A DNA stretch of 64,000 nucleotides from Capillidium heterosporum. Lineage: Eukaryota > Entomophthoromycota > Entomophthoromycetes > Entomophthorales > Capillidiaceae. The stretch covers positions 806,001 through 870,000 of the forward strand of contig WBMQ01000013.1 in the NCBI GenBank assembly GCA_016630905.1, read 5' to 3'. The first letter of the stretch is position 1. Each line of letters starts with the position of its first letter. A program made the position numbers and the translations under genes. Below the pieces are notes generated by a model, which had not been told where the DNA came from, made no database searches, and saw only the letters and a program-made list of their open reading frames with translations. Shown here in pieces: positions 27,207-37,945 of this stretch.

Positions 27207-28739
27207 TCACTCTTTACCGTTACGTCTTTTTCCCATCCAAAGCAGTAGTGCCAACAGGATTAAACCAAATATTTGGAGCAACGAGAAGATGGTAAAGGTC
27301 CACCCATAACCGATATCCTTCAACATGATAGAAATAACGGAAACAATCAAAGCTGAACCCAACATACGTAAACAGTTGGATGTTGCTGTTACTGAGGCAG
27401 CCGATCTTGGGTACAGATCGACCAAATAGGTGGAGAGAGCATTGTAAACATTATTCATACCAGCTCCGATCAGAAACTGGGCCATCAAAGTGAGTGCGAG
27501 ATGGTACTTATACTGGATGAACCACCCGTTCATAACCAACCCAACCATAATGATAATTGCACCAGGCCAGATGTTGTACAGGCGTACCTCAGCTGGAGGT
27601 TTAGTATGAAATTTCTTTTGAAAGTTGGCCAAGTTGAAGTCGGAGACATAACCACCAACGACGGTACCAATAACGTTGCCTAGACCTATAGGAATAAAAG
27701 TCAAGCCAACCGTCTTGGTATCTAAGCCATAGTTGGAGTCCATGGCTCTGGTATGGGCCGCCAGTGCCGCGTAGTAGGCTGAGAAGATGATGGTCGAATA
27801 GATGACGCCTAGGAAGACATTGAGATAGCGCATGTAGTACAAGGGCTCCAAAGGGTTGAGGAGCTGCCCGTGCTTGATGATTTTGAGACGTTGGATCTCA
27901 ATGTGGATGGGAAACTTTGATTTGGCATCGCAGGGTAAAGTTTCCTTGAGGAAGAGGATGCAGAGTACGCAAATTAAGGAAGAAATACCAGTCAGTAGCC
28001 AGAAAATGGATCTCCAGCCTAGGTACTCTGTCATAAATCCTCCTAAAATTGGTCCTAAAATGCTGTGTTAGAATTATAGGTGGATATTATAGCAACTACC
28101 AATAACTAAGCCGACCAAAGGCCCAACAAAGAAGGTTCCCATAGCTACACCTCGCTCCTCTCGTTTGAAGATGTCGGTGATAATACCTACACCGATAACT
28201 AAAGGGGCACTGGAGCCAACTCCTTGGATGAGGCGCATGACGATGAACAGTTCAATACTATTACTCAGGGCACATCCAACACAGCTCAAACTGAAGAGGA
28301 GTTGCGAGCTGAAGAACCACCACTTCCTACCATAGTTGTCGGATGCCAAACCCCATACCAACGGCTAATAAAAATTTATTAGCTTTGGATCTGATGTAAG
28401 GGCACTTACGGCAAACGCGAACACAAAGATAAAACTGGATATAGTCAAGTCGATCAGAGTGGATGTAGTTTGGAAATCAGATTGGATTTTTATAAGGGCT
28501 GGGAAGTAGATCGTCGTCGACATGGGTCCTAATAAACCACCTAGAGCTGCAATGGTTAAATAAACGTTCTTTTGAAATTTGGTTAGATCTATAGCATTGT
28601 CATTTTCAAGTTGTTTAGAGATCTTTTCGGCTGCAGGCTCTTGAGCCTGTTCGTAAGATATTTTGTAGTTAAACTCTAAATTGTTAATTATAGTTTCATT
28701 CTCAAGCTGCTGTAGGTCTAGGGTTTGTGGGCTATTCAT
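27207..28739 (-). CDS. DHA1-family major facilitator (drug/H+ antiporter type)
   Basis: Twelve-helix plasma membrane transporter of the Qdr/Dtr-like DHA1 group (efflux of drugs, polyamines or organic acids); substrate not deducible. Three exons, 28739-28410, 28364-28100 and 28054-27207, give 480 residues without remainder. Visible motifs: TM1 LGPMSTTIYFPALIKIQSDF, motif A WGLASDNYGRKWW after TM2, TM4 RLIQGVGSSAPLVIGVGIIT, motif C GPLVGLVIGPILGGFMTEYL with GWRSIFW, and a central cytosolic loop (about residues 235-270). The second half contains NVIGTVVGGYVSDF and YLVDLYPRSAASVTA. I took the ATG at 28739; the two codons before it are open but lack ATG. The N-terminal 65 residues are hydrophilic. 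Confidence 0.92.
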
Positions 28740-30984
28740 CAATCTCTGAAGGTATACTTTACTGGGGTGGAAGTACGTATATATAAAAGGTGTTAATACG
28801 ATATAAAGTATAAAAATATTCCCTTTTAAGTTTTAGTGGTAAGGCCTGGGATGGGATTTGATGTTCCTTCAAGATTTCCGAACTCTTTATGAAAAGATGT
28901 TGGGTTTTAGGTGGAAGGCACAAGTATATATAGTGAAGGGACTCGAGCTTTGTATTTAGTACTATTTTTAAAGCGGTATACAATTACCAATCAGCCGAGA
29001 ACTATATACGTCCTGAATTAACTTTTATGGGCTTCGCAACCTGTTATAGCTACGTCTATCAGGTTCATCTATTAAGTTGTGACTATAAAAGTATATAGTC
29101 AAAAGTTCTGGATTGAAAAGCTAACCCAATGTATAGGCATTATAAAGTTTAACCTAAATATAGAAAAAATATTTATTGTATTTTTACTATAATGGTCTGG
29201 GTATTGCAAATGTTAATCTAGATGCACGACCGCTCATATATAAGGATGTTTTACTTTACGTACAATTATTCCAATATATTAGCCGGCCCTCTTATATACA
29301 ATATCTCCATGCCAATTATAAAGCAAGTGGATGACATTTAAGCACGTTGGCCCATCACAGGAGTGGATAGTAGTCGTGTAGGTATTATACCAATATATTT
29401 CAGCCTAATAAATAGATTCATTTAGTAGTTGACGCGAGTATCTCTTTATAGAAAACGAAATTCTTTTACTTGAAAGCGTATACACTTTGATTAATCACAG
29501 AAAAGGACTATGGGTGTATGTACCATGCCAACTTTGCAATTTTAGTCTAATAAGTTTCCTTATACTCATAATCAATGTTTATATTTGTGAACTAACAAAG
29601 CTTCTTAAATATTGGGCACTAGTATGTTCCAAATTAAGGCGTATAGAAATTCAATTTCAACTTTAACTTGTATATCTAATTTAGCATAGAATGGAAATGC
29701 AGTTTCGAACCTTTGGAAGTTTTGGGTACTCCCACCCGAAAAATACCTATATATCTACTTTATGAACCCAACCCTAGCCTTTACATTTCAAACTTTTTCC
29801 ATATTAACGCGAAGCTAAGATATACTGGGTTTTTTACTTCAAAGTATATTATGCTCTAAAGAGGAAAGTACGTTGATTTACCCGATACAATAAAGGTTTA
29901 GTCTATTCCATCGATAAGTTGTCGCAGTACAGGCTAAATTGAAGACGTTGTTTACCCTAAGTTTTAGCGCAAGTTGCACAATGAAAACTATGGGTTCCGT
30001 TTATCGGGATGTCTATCTTACGTGAGTTCTGGTTGTCGAGAATTTAATTTTGAAAGAACCTTAACCCTACTTTCAAGCACTAAAGTTTTTAACACTACTT
30101 GATATTCAATTGCACTATCTTTGGACGGCAACACTATTCTACAAAACTAAATATACTTTTCAATTGGATTCTAATAAACACTTAACGAAAACTCCATCCA
30201 ATGAATTGCTCTAAGATTCAATATACATGTATGTATAATCGGGTGTTCCTTGAACTTGTTCTATTTGATAATTTTTGGAAAAGCTTTTTGAATTATTATC
30301 TAATTAGATAATTGTATAGATTTTCAGTCCATCTATTTCTAATGTGAATAGGTAATAACCCTGAAGCCAATTAAGATAGTCAAAAAGATACATTCTTTTA
30401 TTGTCTAAATACTGAAAACGAAGCTACCTACCAAAGTAAAAGCTTCGTAGGGTATAAATAAGTGCTCTAACTAAAAGGATATCGAGTTTTTCAAAGCTGG
30501 TTATCCTAGGAATATAGGGTAATCAATTTACTATATAGGCCAAATATTTCAAATTCTGAAATTTGTACTCAAAGTAGGATTAAGTGATTTGTTAAAAATC
30601 AAAGTTGCTATATTTATAATATACACCTGCTTATTAATATTCCTTTGTATGAATTGGAGTTCTGTATTTATCACTATATTGATTATATCAATGAGTTTGA
30701 TGCTTAGCAGCCATACCCACATATGTATGAGAATTCCAACTTAGTGGCATGCCTTGGTGGAATTTATTGCAAACTTCTGTGCTAATTCTACAATACCAAA
30801 TACCACAGATTTCTATCAAGCCAAAAAATACTTATTTCGAATCCTCAAACTTTGATTGGATGTAAACTTCAAGTATCTCAACTTTATAAGAAAAGGGGCA
30901 TAACCTATCCCATCAATTTTACGATGTCACGACATAAAACCAATACAGACTAAAGGTTTTGCTTTAGGAAGGAGTAGAAATGAT
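28740..30984. other. Long intergenic region, no gene recognised
   Basis: About 2.2 kb between the transporter and a decayed zinc-finger region. The side nearest the transporter holds its promoter. I found no ORF with a good start, no tRNA-like fold and no obvious repeat. Confidence 0.4.
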
Positions 30985-32087
30985 AAAAGACATCGCCTTT
31001 GTGAAAATCAACAAAATTCAGCAACTAATGTGAAAGAAAGTGAGTTTATAGATGATACAGAACGCCCAAATGAGATAGTTACGTCTAGTCTAACTGAGAT
31101 TGAAATTAATAAAAAGTTATTCGATCCTATCCAAATTTGCGCTTCAAAACCTAGTAGGTAAGCTTTCAAACTCTTGCACATTTTTACAACCAGCTTTTGT
31201 ATCTAGGTTTGATTTTGAACCTTCTAACTCTAGCTAAGATAAGCCTTTAAGAAATGAAGATTTATACCCATCAGCCAATACCAACAACAAAGCAGTAAAA
31301 TATGGATGCAACTATGAGTACCCTCCAATTTCCGAAGAAATTAGGCGTGCACCTAAGGTGACAAAGTACCTAAACTCGGAGAACAAAGTAATAGCTAATG
31401 ATTTCCTTTATATGATGTGTGGGTTGACTACATCCTGCGAAAAAGTTTGTACAGCTATCTAAGAATGATCCACAGCCAAAAATCTTACAAAAAGGGATGT
31501 TTAGGTGCCATAGATGCGGTGAAGGTTTTGTAAATGTAAGCAATCTGAGAAATCATCTGTATTTCATACAACGGACACCTCTCAACTGTTTGGATAGGGG
31601 AGCACCTAACTTAACTGCAGATGAAAGTAAAAATGAGTTGTGCATAGATACTTTTGAAATAGGTGAACAGGCCCACAGACCTACCCAAAATTACGACTCG
31701 GTATCTGCTAGGTAAGTTCTGTAAAGCTTTATTGCACATACTAATACGTTTATCTTTTAATAGAATGAACCTATAGTTGCATTTGAAGTCTTGTAATCCA
31801 TCTGCTTTACCTAGTTTAAAGGACACAACTTTAATACAAATCAGTTCACTGTCGGATAGAATTTCAATCCCACCCAAATCCAACCAATCTGCCAATGATG
31901 AATCGATATATACCTCTCGATACTTCTATTTTCTTTTAATCGCATGTCCAAGTACAACTATCAACTAGCACATCATGCAAAAGCCCGCCTTCTCATGTGA
32001 AAGCGAGACTATAGGTGCACCTTCTGTACTAAGGTTTACTACGATCGAAATTGTTTGCATGAACACAAAGATGAACTCATAAGCTAA
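30985..32087 (+). pseudogene. Degenerate C2H2 zinc-finger-like region
   Basis: Two finger-like pieces lie in different frames. FRCHRCGEGFVNVSNLRNHL (31500-31559) has the CxxC-x3-F-x5-L-x2-H spacing but no second histidine at the usual place. YRCTFCTKVYYDRNCLHEH (about 32010-32066) again has CxxC and H17 but lacks the last histidine. Between and before them are open stretches of S/T/N-rich sequence interrupted by stops and a few splice-like signals (for example GTAAGC at 31161 and GTAAGT at 31711). I read this as either a fast-evolving multi-exon gene or a decaying one; no intact frame could be built. Confidence 0.35.
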
Positions 32088-32493
32088 AAACTTGTATACT
32101 ACCTATGAAATAAAGTTTGAATTCTATTTGTACTATTATTATTTTATATTAAAACTGCTTTTACAATCTTCAATTGAAGATATTCCTTTACAATTCAGCA
32201 TAAGGGATATTGGTAAAGTTGGTGAACATTATAATCTAAGAGACACAGTCGGATCTATAGAGATTTGGACTTATAACTCAAAACTTTAAAGTTAGATTAG
32301 TGCCACTTTACTTGATAGTTGAATTTTCAGATTGATTGGTGCTAGCCTCTGGATCACTAATTCCCAACACCTCAGCCAAACAATTCGAAAAAATGTAAAC
32401 GCTACAAACTAAAAAATCCTGACTGTAATTTTATTAATTAATTTATACACATTCAAAATATCTTGCTCTAAATGTCTTTTTTCGGAATAAATC

Positions 32494-34107
32494 TCACCAC
32501 CTCGGACTTGTATTATCGTTAGGATCTTGACTACTTATCGACTCTCCCTTATAGTTTTGGTACTGGTCAGGTCTATACTGCCCGTCGTCAAACTTCTTGA
32601 CTTCCCCTTCTTTAGGGCTACTACCCTGCGTTTTAGTAGTAGAGTTGGGTTGCGTTGCGTTGAACTTGTGTATATTTTGGTCCAGTTTCTTGATTGAGGG
32701 TCGTGTAGGTCGACCTTTTGATTGAATTTGAGGTTGCGATGAACTTTCCGACTCTGAGCTGATGGATTCGGGCTTCGATTGCGATTGAGTAGGCTGTGGT
32801 TGGTCAACGATGCGAGTTACGTTGTGCTGGATACCTCTATTGTTTCGTAAGCTGGGTAGCTTAGGTTTCTCGATCTCTTCCTTGACAGTATCCTTTGGAG
32901 TATCTTCAGCCTTAGTAGTATCGTCTTCCTCTTCTTTAGCTTCACTGACTGCCTTGTTCGTCTTGACGCTGTTGACACCTTTGGGCAATTTCTCTACCTT
33001 CTCCATCTTACTGGGGTCAGGTCGACTGACTTTGTCGTTAGTGGTACCTACGATACGGTTTTTATTGTTAGGTTTGTGAGCACCCGGTTGGGACACTGGA
33101 TGGTTTCCTTTGAGGATGTGCGATATGGAGACCGAGAAAATCTTCTTGGTCTCGGGGCACAAGTTCATGTTGGCTTGACTGACATCCCACAGCATGACAC
33201 CGCCGAAGCTCTTGAACTTGGTCTTGACTTGCTTGATGATGGGCTCCAAGTTCTTGAATTCGAGGTAGCCCGAACCGGCGGCAGTTACAGAGGCCGGTGC
33301 ACCCAAGTACACTTTGACTTTATTGTTCTTGGAGTCTTTGGTAGCCCACCCGTCCCAGGTATGGTAGTTGAACTGGGGCATCCCTAATCCGCACGGGTTG
33401 TTGTAGAACTGGACAAAGACCATGTCCAACCATCCGTGCTCCAACGTATTCTTGAGGTACTGGTCGGGGAACGGGCACTGGGGGGCTGCTGATATGTAGT
33501 AATTTCGGTTGTCTTTGTTGTATTTCTTATCGTTGAAGATCGACCTCAGCTTGTTGGTCAGGACAGCATAGGATTCGGGGGGTCCTTTTTCGATATCCAG
33601 ATCGATGCCATCCAGTTGAGTATCCCCAAATGGTCGGTGCTCGGCATTTCCACCTAGGTATAGATCCCACAATCGGTGAGCTAAATTCTCGGCGTCAGTA
33701 TCTGACTTTATAGTGTAATCGCCAGCGTATCCTCCCATACTCAGCAATACAGCTTTTCCCTGAGACTGGCAGTACTTGATACCCATGGCTACCTCGGGGC
33801 AGGCTGAGTGATCGGTGTTGGGAAACTTATTCTGACAGTGTTTACCCAAGTTTAGAACTGGGTATCCATTCTTCTGATCAGCGTTGAAATCGACTAGAAA
33901 ACTTATGACTAGGACATCAAAGGTGTTGTCCCTGCAGTAATCTGATAGAGGTTTCTCCATATGGTCGTCTTTGGCTTCAGGACTACTCCCGTACGAGTTT
34001 TGGCCCCAGTAACCGACTAGGTTATTGTTTTTGTTTATGTCGAAACTCCTCACTACCTTCAAAGTTGTTAGTACCGATAGGAGCAGTAATGTTAGAAGTC
34101 GTTTCAT
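32494..34107 (-). CDS. GH18 class III (plant/ScCts1-type) endochitinase
   Basis: Secreted chitinase, probably for cell separation or wall remodelling. Single exon, 537 residues. Residues 1-21 are a signal peptide (MKRLLTLLLLSVLTTLKVVRS). The catalytic barrel spans about 27-335: NLVGYWGQNSYGS (strand 1), VLLSMGGYAGDYT (SxGG strand), DGIDLDIE at 166-173 with E173 as the proton donor, AAPQCPFPD, WLDMVFVQFYNNPCG and GGVMLWDVSQA. The remaining 200 residues are charged, then S/T/Q/N-rich with several N-x-S/T sites (NVT, NAT, NST), and have no cysteine-rich chitin-binding domain. A TATA box (CATATAAAAG) lies about 80 bp upstream of the ATG, near 34187-34196. Confidence 0.94.
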   Translation of the reverse strand: MKRLLTLLLLSVLTTLKVVRSFDINKNNNLVGYWGQNSYGSSPEAKDDHMEKPLSDYCRDNTFDVLVISFLVDFNADQKNGYPVLNLGKHCQNKFPNTDHSACPEVAMGIKYCQSQGKAVLLSMGGYAGDYTIKSDTDAENLAHRLWDLYLGGNAEHRPFGDTQLDGIDLDIEKGPPESYAVLTNKLRSIFNDKKYNKDNRNYYISAAPQCPFPDQYLKNTLEHGWLDMVFVQFYNNPCGLGMPQFNYHTWDGWATKDSKNNKVKVYLGAPASVTAAGSGYLEFKNLEPIIKQVKTKFKSFGGVMLWDVSQANMNLCPETKKIFSVSISHILKGNHPVSQPGAHKPNNKNRIVGTTNDKVSRPDPSKMEKVEKLPKGVNSVKTNKAVSEAKEEEDDTTKAEDTPKDTVKEEIEKPKLPSLRNNRGIQHNVTRIVDQPQPTQSQSKPESISSESESSSQPQIQSKGRPTRPSIKKLDQNIHKFNATQPNSTTKTQGSSPKEGEVKKFDDGQYRPDQYQNYKGESISSQDPNDNTSPRW

Positions 34108-34699
34108 CTATGTAAAATTGATTTTTGAAATGAGAAAGTGAGTCAGACAGTTTATATCTAAAGTAGATGTCGAAGCTATAAGCACTTTTATATGTATATC
34201 TAACCACGTTAGAACTAATCTATGAGACTTGAAATGAAACTGTTGGAGTTTAAGTACGTATATGATTAAAATTGATGGCTTATATGTGGTGTGTATAAAA
34301 ATGGCTAATTCGTACGTTCGGTATGCCAACCTCAATTTCGAATTCTCTTGTTGCTATGTATGAATGGGTAGTGTGGCCAAGTTAACTTGAGAAAAAAGTT
34401 GAGTTGAAACATAAACTTTTCATTAAAAGTATACCGAGCTTCGTCTTCGTTTTAAACATACTCTCAATCGTACCTTTACAATCTTAAAACATATTTTTTC
34501 ATTTTAACGACTTGAACTTTCTACTTTGTTAGAAAGTAAAGTTGAATATGTTTACTGTAAATTTATAGCAAATGGGGTGAAAAAATCAGTAAATCGATTA
34601 AATCATTGGCTCAACTGAGTACCTTTTGAAACTAGTTTTTAGGATGACATGTCCTTTATTACAGCAAAGTATAACTATATTAACCAGATATATCCTATA
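34108..34699. other. Intergenic / chitinase promoter
   Basis: Contains the chitinase TATA box near 34190 and the 3' flank of the next minus-strand gene. No other element assigned. Confidence 0.4.
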
Positions 34700-35639
34700 T
34701 TAGAGCATTCTAAATCTCTCCAACAGCTCTTCAGTGCTGGCGCTACTTTTACTTTTCAAGTAACCACTGTCTGATAATACCGGACTTGACTCTTCACCTT
34801 TGCCATGAATATTGCTTTCAAAGGAAGCTGAAAGTTGCAAGGTACCACACAGTGAAGATTCGGAAGTACTCTGAGCCAAAGATGAAATTTTGTCAGATTT
34901 TCCACGCTCTATAACGAACGAATGGGCACCCTTGAATGCTTTATTCAGACTAAACGGCGTAAGCTTTGGCTGGGTATCATAGTCTGGGTTAAAAAGTGTG
35001 TAGGCATCCTTGGAAAGTTTATATGCTTGTTCCTTATCAAATGTCATTATTTTATGTTGAGTGGTATAATCCGGTTTGAAAGGCGTAAACGTATCCTTGG
35101 AAGGCCTGGATGATTGTTTTTTAAATGGTGTAACCCTATGTTGAGCAAGATAGTCGGGAATAAAGGGCATATAGATTTCATTGGAAGGACTTGAATAATT
35201 TTCGAGGAAAGCATTACTGACATCACCACTACCTTTGGTGGAGCTGATGCCCAATCCATCTGAAACATTGAATTTTACGTGTGGAGGCCGAGTCTCTAAG
35301 GAAATTTGATTCGATTTTGAACCTATTTGCATATCTTGAAAATTGGCTTTGGAATCACCTTCAGAGGGTATGTCGACATCCATTTGGAAAGGTAATGATG
35401 AGTTCCGGAACTGATTGCCGGCGATTTGGAACGAATCATGCCCAACTTCACTGATACCATAACCTTAAAATATAAATTAAAGTCAGGTTATCAAGCTTAC
35501 TCTCATCGTACTGAGGTACATCGACTTTACTGAAGGTATTGTCGTCCTTCAAAGGGAACTTGAGAGCTCGGTTGAAGGCATTAGTAGAGGTCCAAGATCG
35601 AATAGAGTTCGTCCTGGTGGTATTACCAACCTCCAACAT
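34700..35639 (-). CDS. Unknown protein with three tandem F-x-PDY repeats
   Basis: Two exons (35639-35501 and 35463-34700; intron of 37 nt) give exactly 300 residues from the ATG at 35639. The middle carries three imperfect tandem repeats of about 27-29 residues with the pattern (P/S)SK(D/E)xYxxFxPDYxxQ(H/P)KxTPF: IYMPFIPDYLAQHRVTPF, TFTPFKPDYTTQHKIMTF and AYTLFNPDYDTQPKLTPF. The rest is S/N/D-rich and looks disordered, with an acidic-basic end (STEELLERFRML). No signal peptide or membrane segment. The repeats look like short linear docking motifs, possibly with phosphorylated S/T-P neighbours, but I know no family with them. Confidence 0.65.
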
Positions 35640-36079
35640 TATAGAGGACTTTCCCCTACCGAATATACCGATAGTTTTGAAAAGGTTGCGCTACTGGTTA
35701 GTGCTTTGCTGTTCGAAATAGTACCTTTCGAAAGTTTTTGACTTTGAACTTGTATCTATAAATGTTATTTATAATCCTTTGACATAATTACCTTTTATCC
35801 ATTTTGAAAACGAAGAGTAGGTTAAATGCTGAGTTCGTATCTATATCTGGCGTCGAATTTATGCATTAGTATTGGGTAGGTTTGAGCTTATTAAATTGGC
35901 AACGTGTCTGATACGCTAAAGAATTTTAAAGTTCAACTACTAGGCATTTGTATAAATAAGTATGTAAAGATATTTTATTATATGTGGGTAGATTGCTCGC
36001 TTAATTCTAACTTTTAAAGGGGTACTACAATGCTATGTTCCAATCGTATGCCGTCCAAGATGCGCCACTCATTCTTGAA
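35640..36079. other. Intergenic
   Basis: AT-rich spacer between two minus-strand genes: promoter of the repeat protein and 3' flank of the GATA factor. Nothing specific seen. Confidence 0.4.
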
Positions 36080-37945
36080 CTAGGGGTAACTTAGGAAGTC
36101 GGAGAACGATGTCTTGTTGGGATCTTGGTCGTTACTGGTTTCGGGGTTGTTGGTACCGGAGTTACTAAGGCTACTTTGGAATTGAGCCGAGAAGTTTGAT
36201 TGGGCGAGACTGGAGTTGCCCATCGCATTACCTTCGGAGAACATCTGGTCAAAGTTTTGGAAATTAATTAAGGGGTTGATGCCGATCAACGGGTAGGGTA
36301 CCGGGTTCAATAAGTTGAAGCTGTTGGGTAAAGATGGAGCAACGCTGTTGAATAAAGACATGTTCATAGCGTTGAAATTTCCTTGATAATAGGGATTGGC
36401 GGTGAAGGACATCCCAGTGCTCAATTGGCCTACCGAGTTGAACTGGTTTGAACCTTCGAACAGTTGGGATTCATGTAGTACTTGGTTGGGCTGATCTGTG
36501 TGCTCAGGAGTCTGGGAAAGGCTCATGGGGTGTTTCTCGATGACTGGAGTCGTGGATTGGGGTGTCGTGCTCTCCTTGATGGACTGATCCTTCCGGGGTG
36601 TGGAACACGAGTTTCCATTAGTTGCATTGCGGTGCCGCTTTTTGATGACGTTAGTGTAGAGATGAGCTGGGCGCTGTCGATGATTCAGCCGTTTGAATAG
36701 ACCACATGGGTTGCAAACCGGGTTCCCGGTGTCCACGTCCCTCCTCCAAAGTGAGGCCGAGTTGGTGTGGCAGTTGCTGCAGACTAGTGCCCTGGGCTTG
36801 TATGGCGGCTTCTTGGCATCTCTACTCTTCTTGAGTTCCAGTGGTCGATGCTTGTTGTGCAGCTTGTAGTAAAGTCCGCATGCATTACACAGCCTTTGGT
36901 TGTCCTGGGTTCTTCGCCATAGAGGCGTACTGGTAGCCTTGCAGTTGAAACATACACGCTCGCTTTCCTCTTGCTCTTCCATTTTGATGGCAGTAATATC
37001 TTCGGGAGATTCAACTTTAATTGTGATATTATCCGAGCTATCTTTAGAACAAGCATTGGTTTTGGTACCGGTGTTTACTTCCGATTGGCCAAGAGGTTTG
37101 ATTTTGTTGCTACTTTTGGGCTTTCTAGGCTTGACGGGCACTGGTTTGGATTTAGTCTTTGGCTTTGCAAAGCTTGAAGGCTGGTCTACGTTATTGAACT
37201 GTGGTATAGAGATGTAGTGGTCGTTGTTAAATACTTGCTGATCTGCCAACTCATTAGAAGCACTGTACTCCAAATTGTTAAAGTAATTGCTTGAGCTACC
37301 TTGGTTGAATAGACCATTGCTTTGGTTGAAGCTGCCATCCGTATTAAATCCTTGGCTTTGTGTAGCTGAAGGGAAGTTCTGAGTACTAGTTTGACCTATT
37401 TCCACCTTCGACTTGAGAAAAGGGCAATCATTTATAGCCTTCTCAAATGAAAAGCTGTTCATACTAAAATAGGGGAAAATTGAATTGTTGAGGTCGCCGT
37501 AGATATCTTGTATCGGAGCCAACGCTGAAGGGTTTGTGGTTATTCCCGGGATTGCCATCTTTGGGATTTCGGACTCGTTGGTGGTGGTAGGCACAGACTC
37601 TCTGCTACTAGAAGTGTCGTTGATTGTCAAGAGATCTTGTGTCTCAGTGGACTCCTTGGGCTCAGCAGGCTTGATTTGGATTGGCCTGATCAGCTGACGA
37701 GTCTTACGCTTTTTCGAACCCTTCTTTATGCTTGCTCGCTCTATCAACCTGTCGCTATCTAGCAGCTTGGCTGAATTTGATGCAAGCAGTTGGAATTGAG
37801 TCTCACCCTCTTCATCTGATATCTCCGTCAAGCCAAGCTTCTTCCTTATATAGAAGCACCTCGCAGCAGCGTTCTCCAACCTTAACCCGTTGTCCACGTT
37901 GCTACTTATTTTCTGGAGCAGGACAGGACAGAGTCGACAGCCCAT
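36080..37945 (-). CDS. GATA-type transcription factor with two adjacent zinc fingers
   Basis: Nuclear DNA-binding regulator of 621 residues, single exon. Finger 1 starts at C332 (CFNCKATSTPLWRRTQ, then LCNACGLYYKLHNKHRP) with a 17-residue loop. Finger 2 starts at C389 (CSNCHTNSASLWRRDV, then VCNPCGLFKRLNHRQRP) with an 18-residue loop. Only about 30 residues separate the fingers, and there is no cysteine-rich segment between them, unlike the iron regulators of the Sre/Fep1 type. Nitrogen factors of the AreA type usually have one finger. A basic tract (IKKGSKKRKTR, about residues 72-82) may be a nuclear signal; the flanks are N/S/Q-rich. The region upstream of its start holds a cluster of TATCTGAT words (GATA sites on the other strand), suggesting autoregulation. 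Confidence 0.9.
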   Translation of the reverse strand: MGCRLCPVLLQKISSNVDNGLRLENAAARCFYIRKKLGLTEISDEEGETQFQLLASNSAKLLDSDRLIERASIKKGSKKRKTRQLIRPIQIKPAEPKESTETQDLLTINDTSSSRESVPTTTNESEIPKMAIPGITTNPSALAPIQDIYGDLNNSIFPYFSMNSFSFEKAINDCPFLKSKVEIGQTSTQNFPSATQSQGFNTDGSFNQSNGLFNQGSSSNYFNNLEYSASNELADQQVFNNDHYISIPQFNNVDQPSSFAKPKTKSKPVPVKPRKPKSSNKIKPLGQSEVNTGTKTNACSKDSSDNITIKVESPEDITAIKMEEQEESERVCFNCKATSTPLWRRTQDNQRLCNACGLYYKLHNKHRPLELKKSRDAKKPPYKPRALVCSNCHTNSASLWRRDVDTGNPVCNPCGLFKRLNHRQRPAHLYTNVIKKRHRNATNGNSCSTPRKDQSIKESTTPQSTTPVIEKHPMSLSQTPEHTDQPNQVLHESQLFEGSNQFNSVGQLSTGMSFTANPYYQGNFNAMNMSLFNSVAPSLPNSFNLLNPVPYPLIGINPLINFQNFDQMFSEGNAMGNSSLAQSNFSAQFQSSLSNSGTNNPETSNDQDPNKTSFSDFLSYP

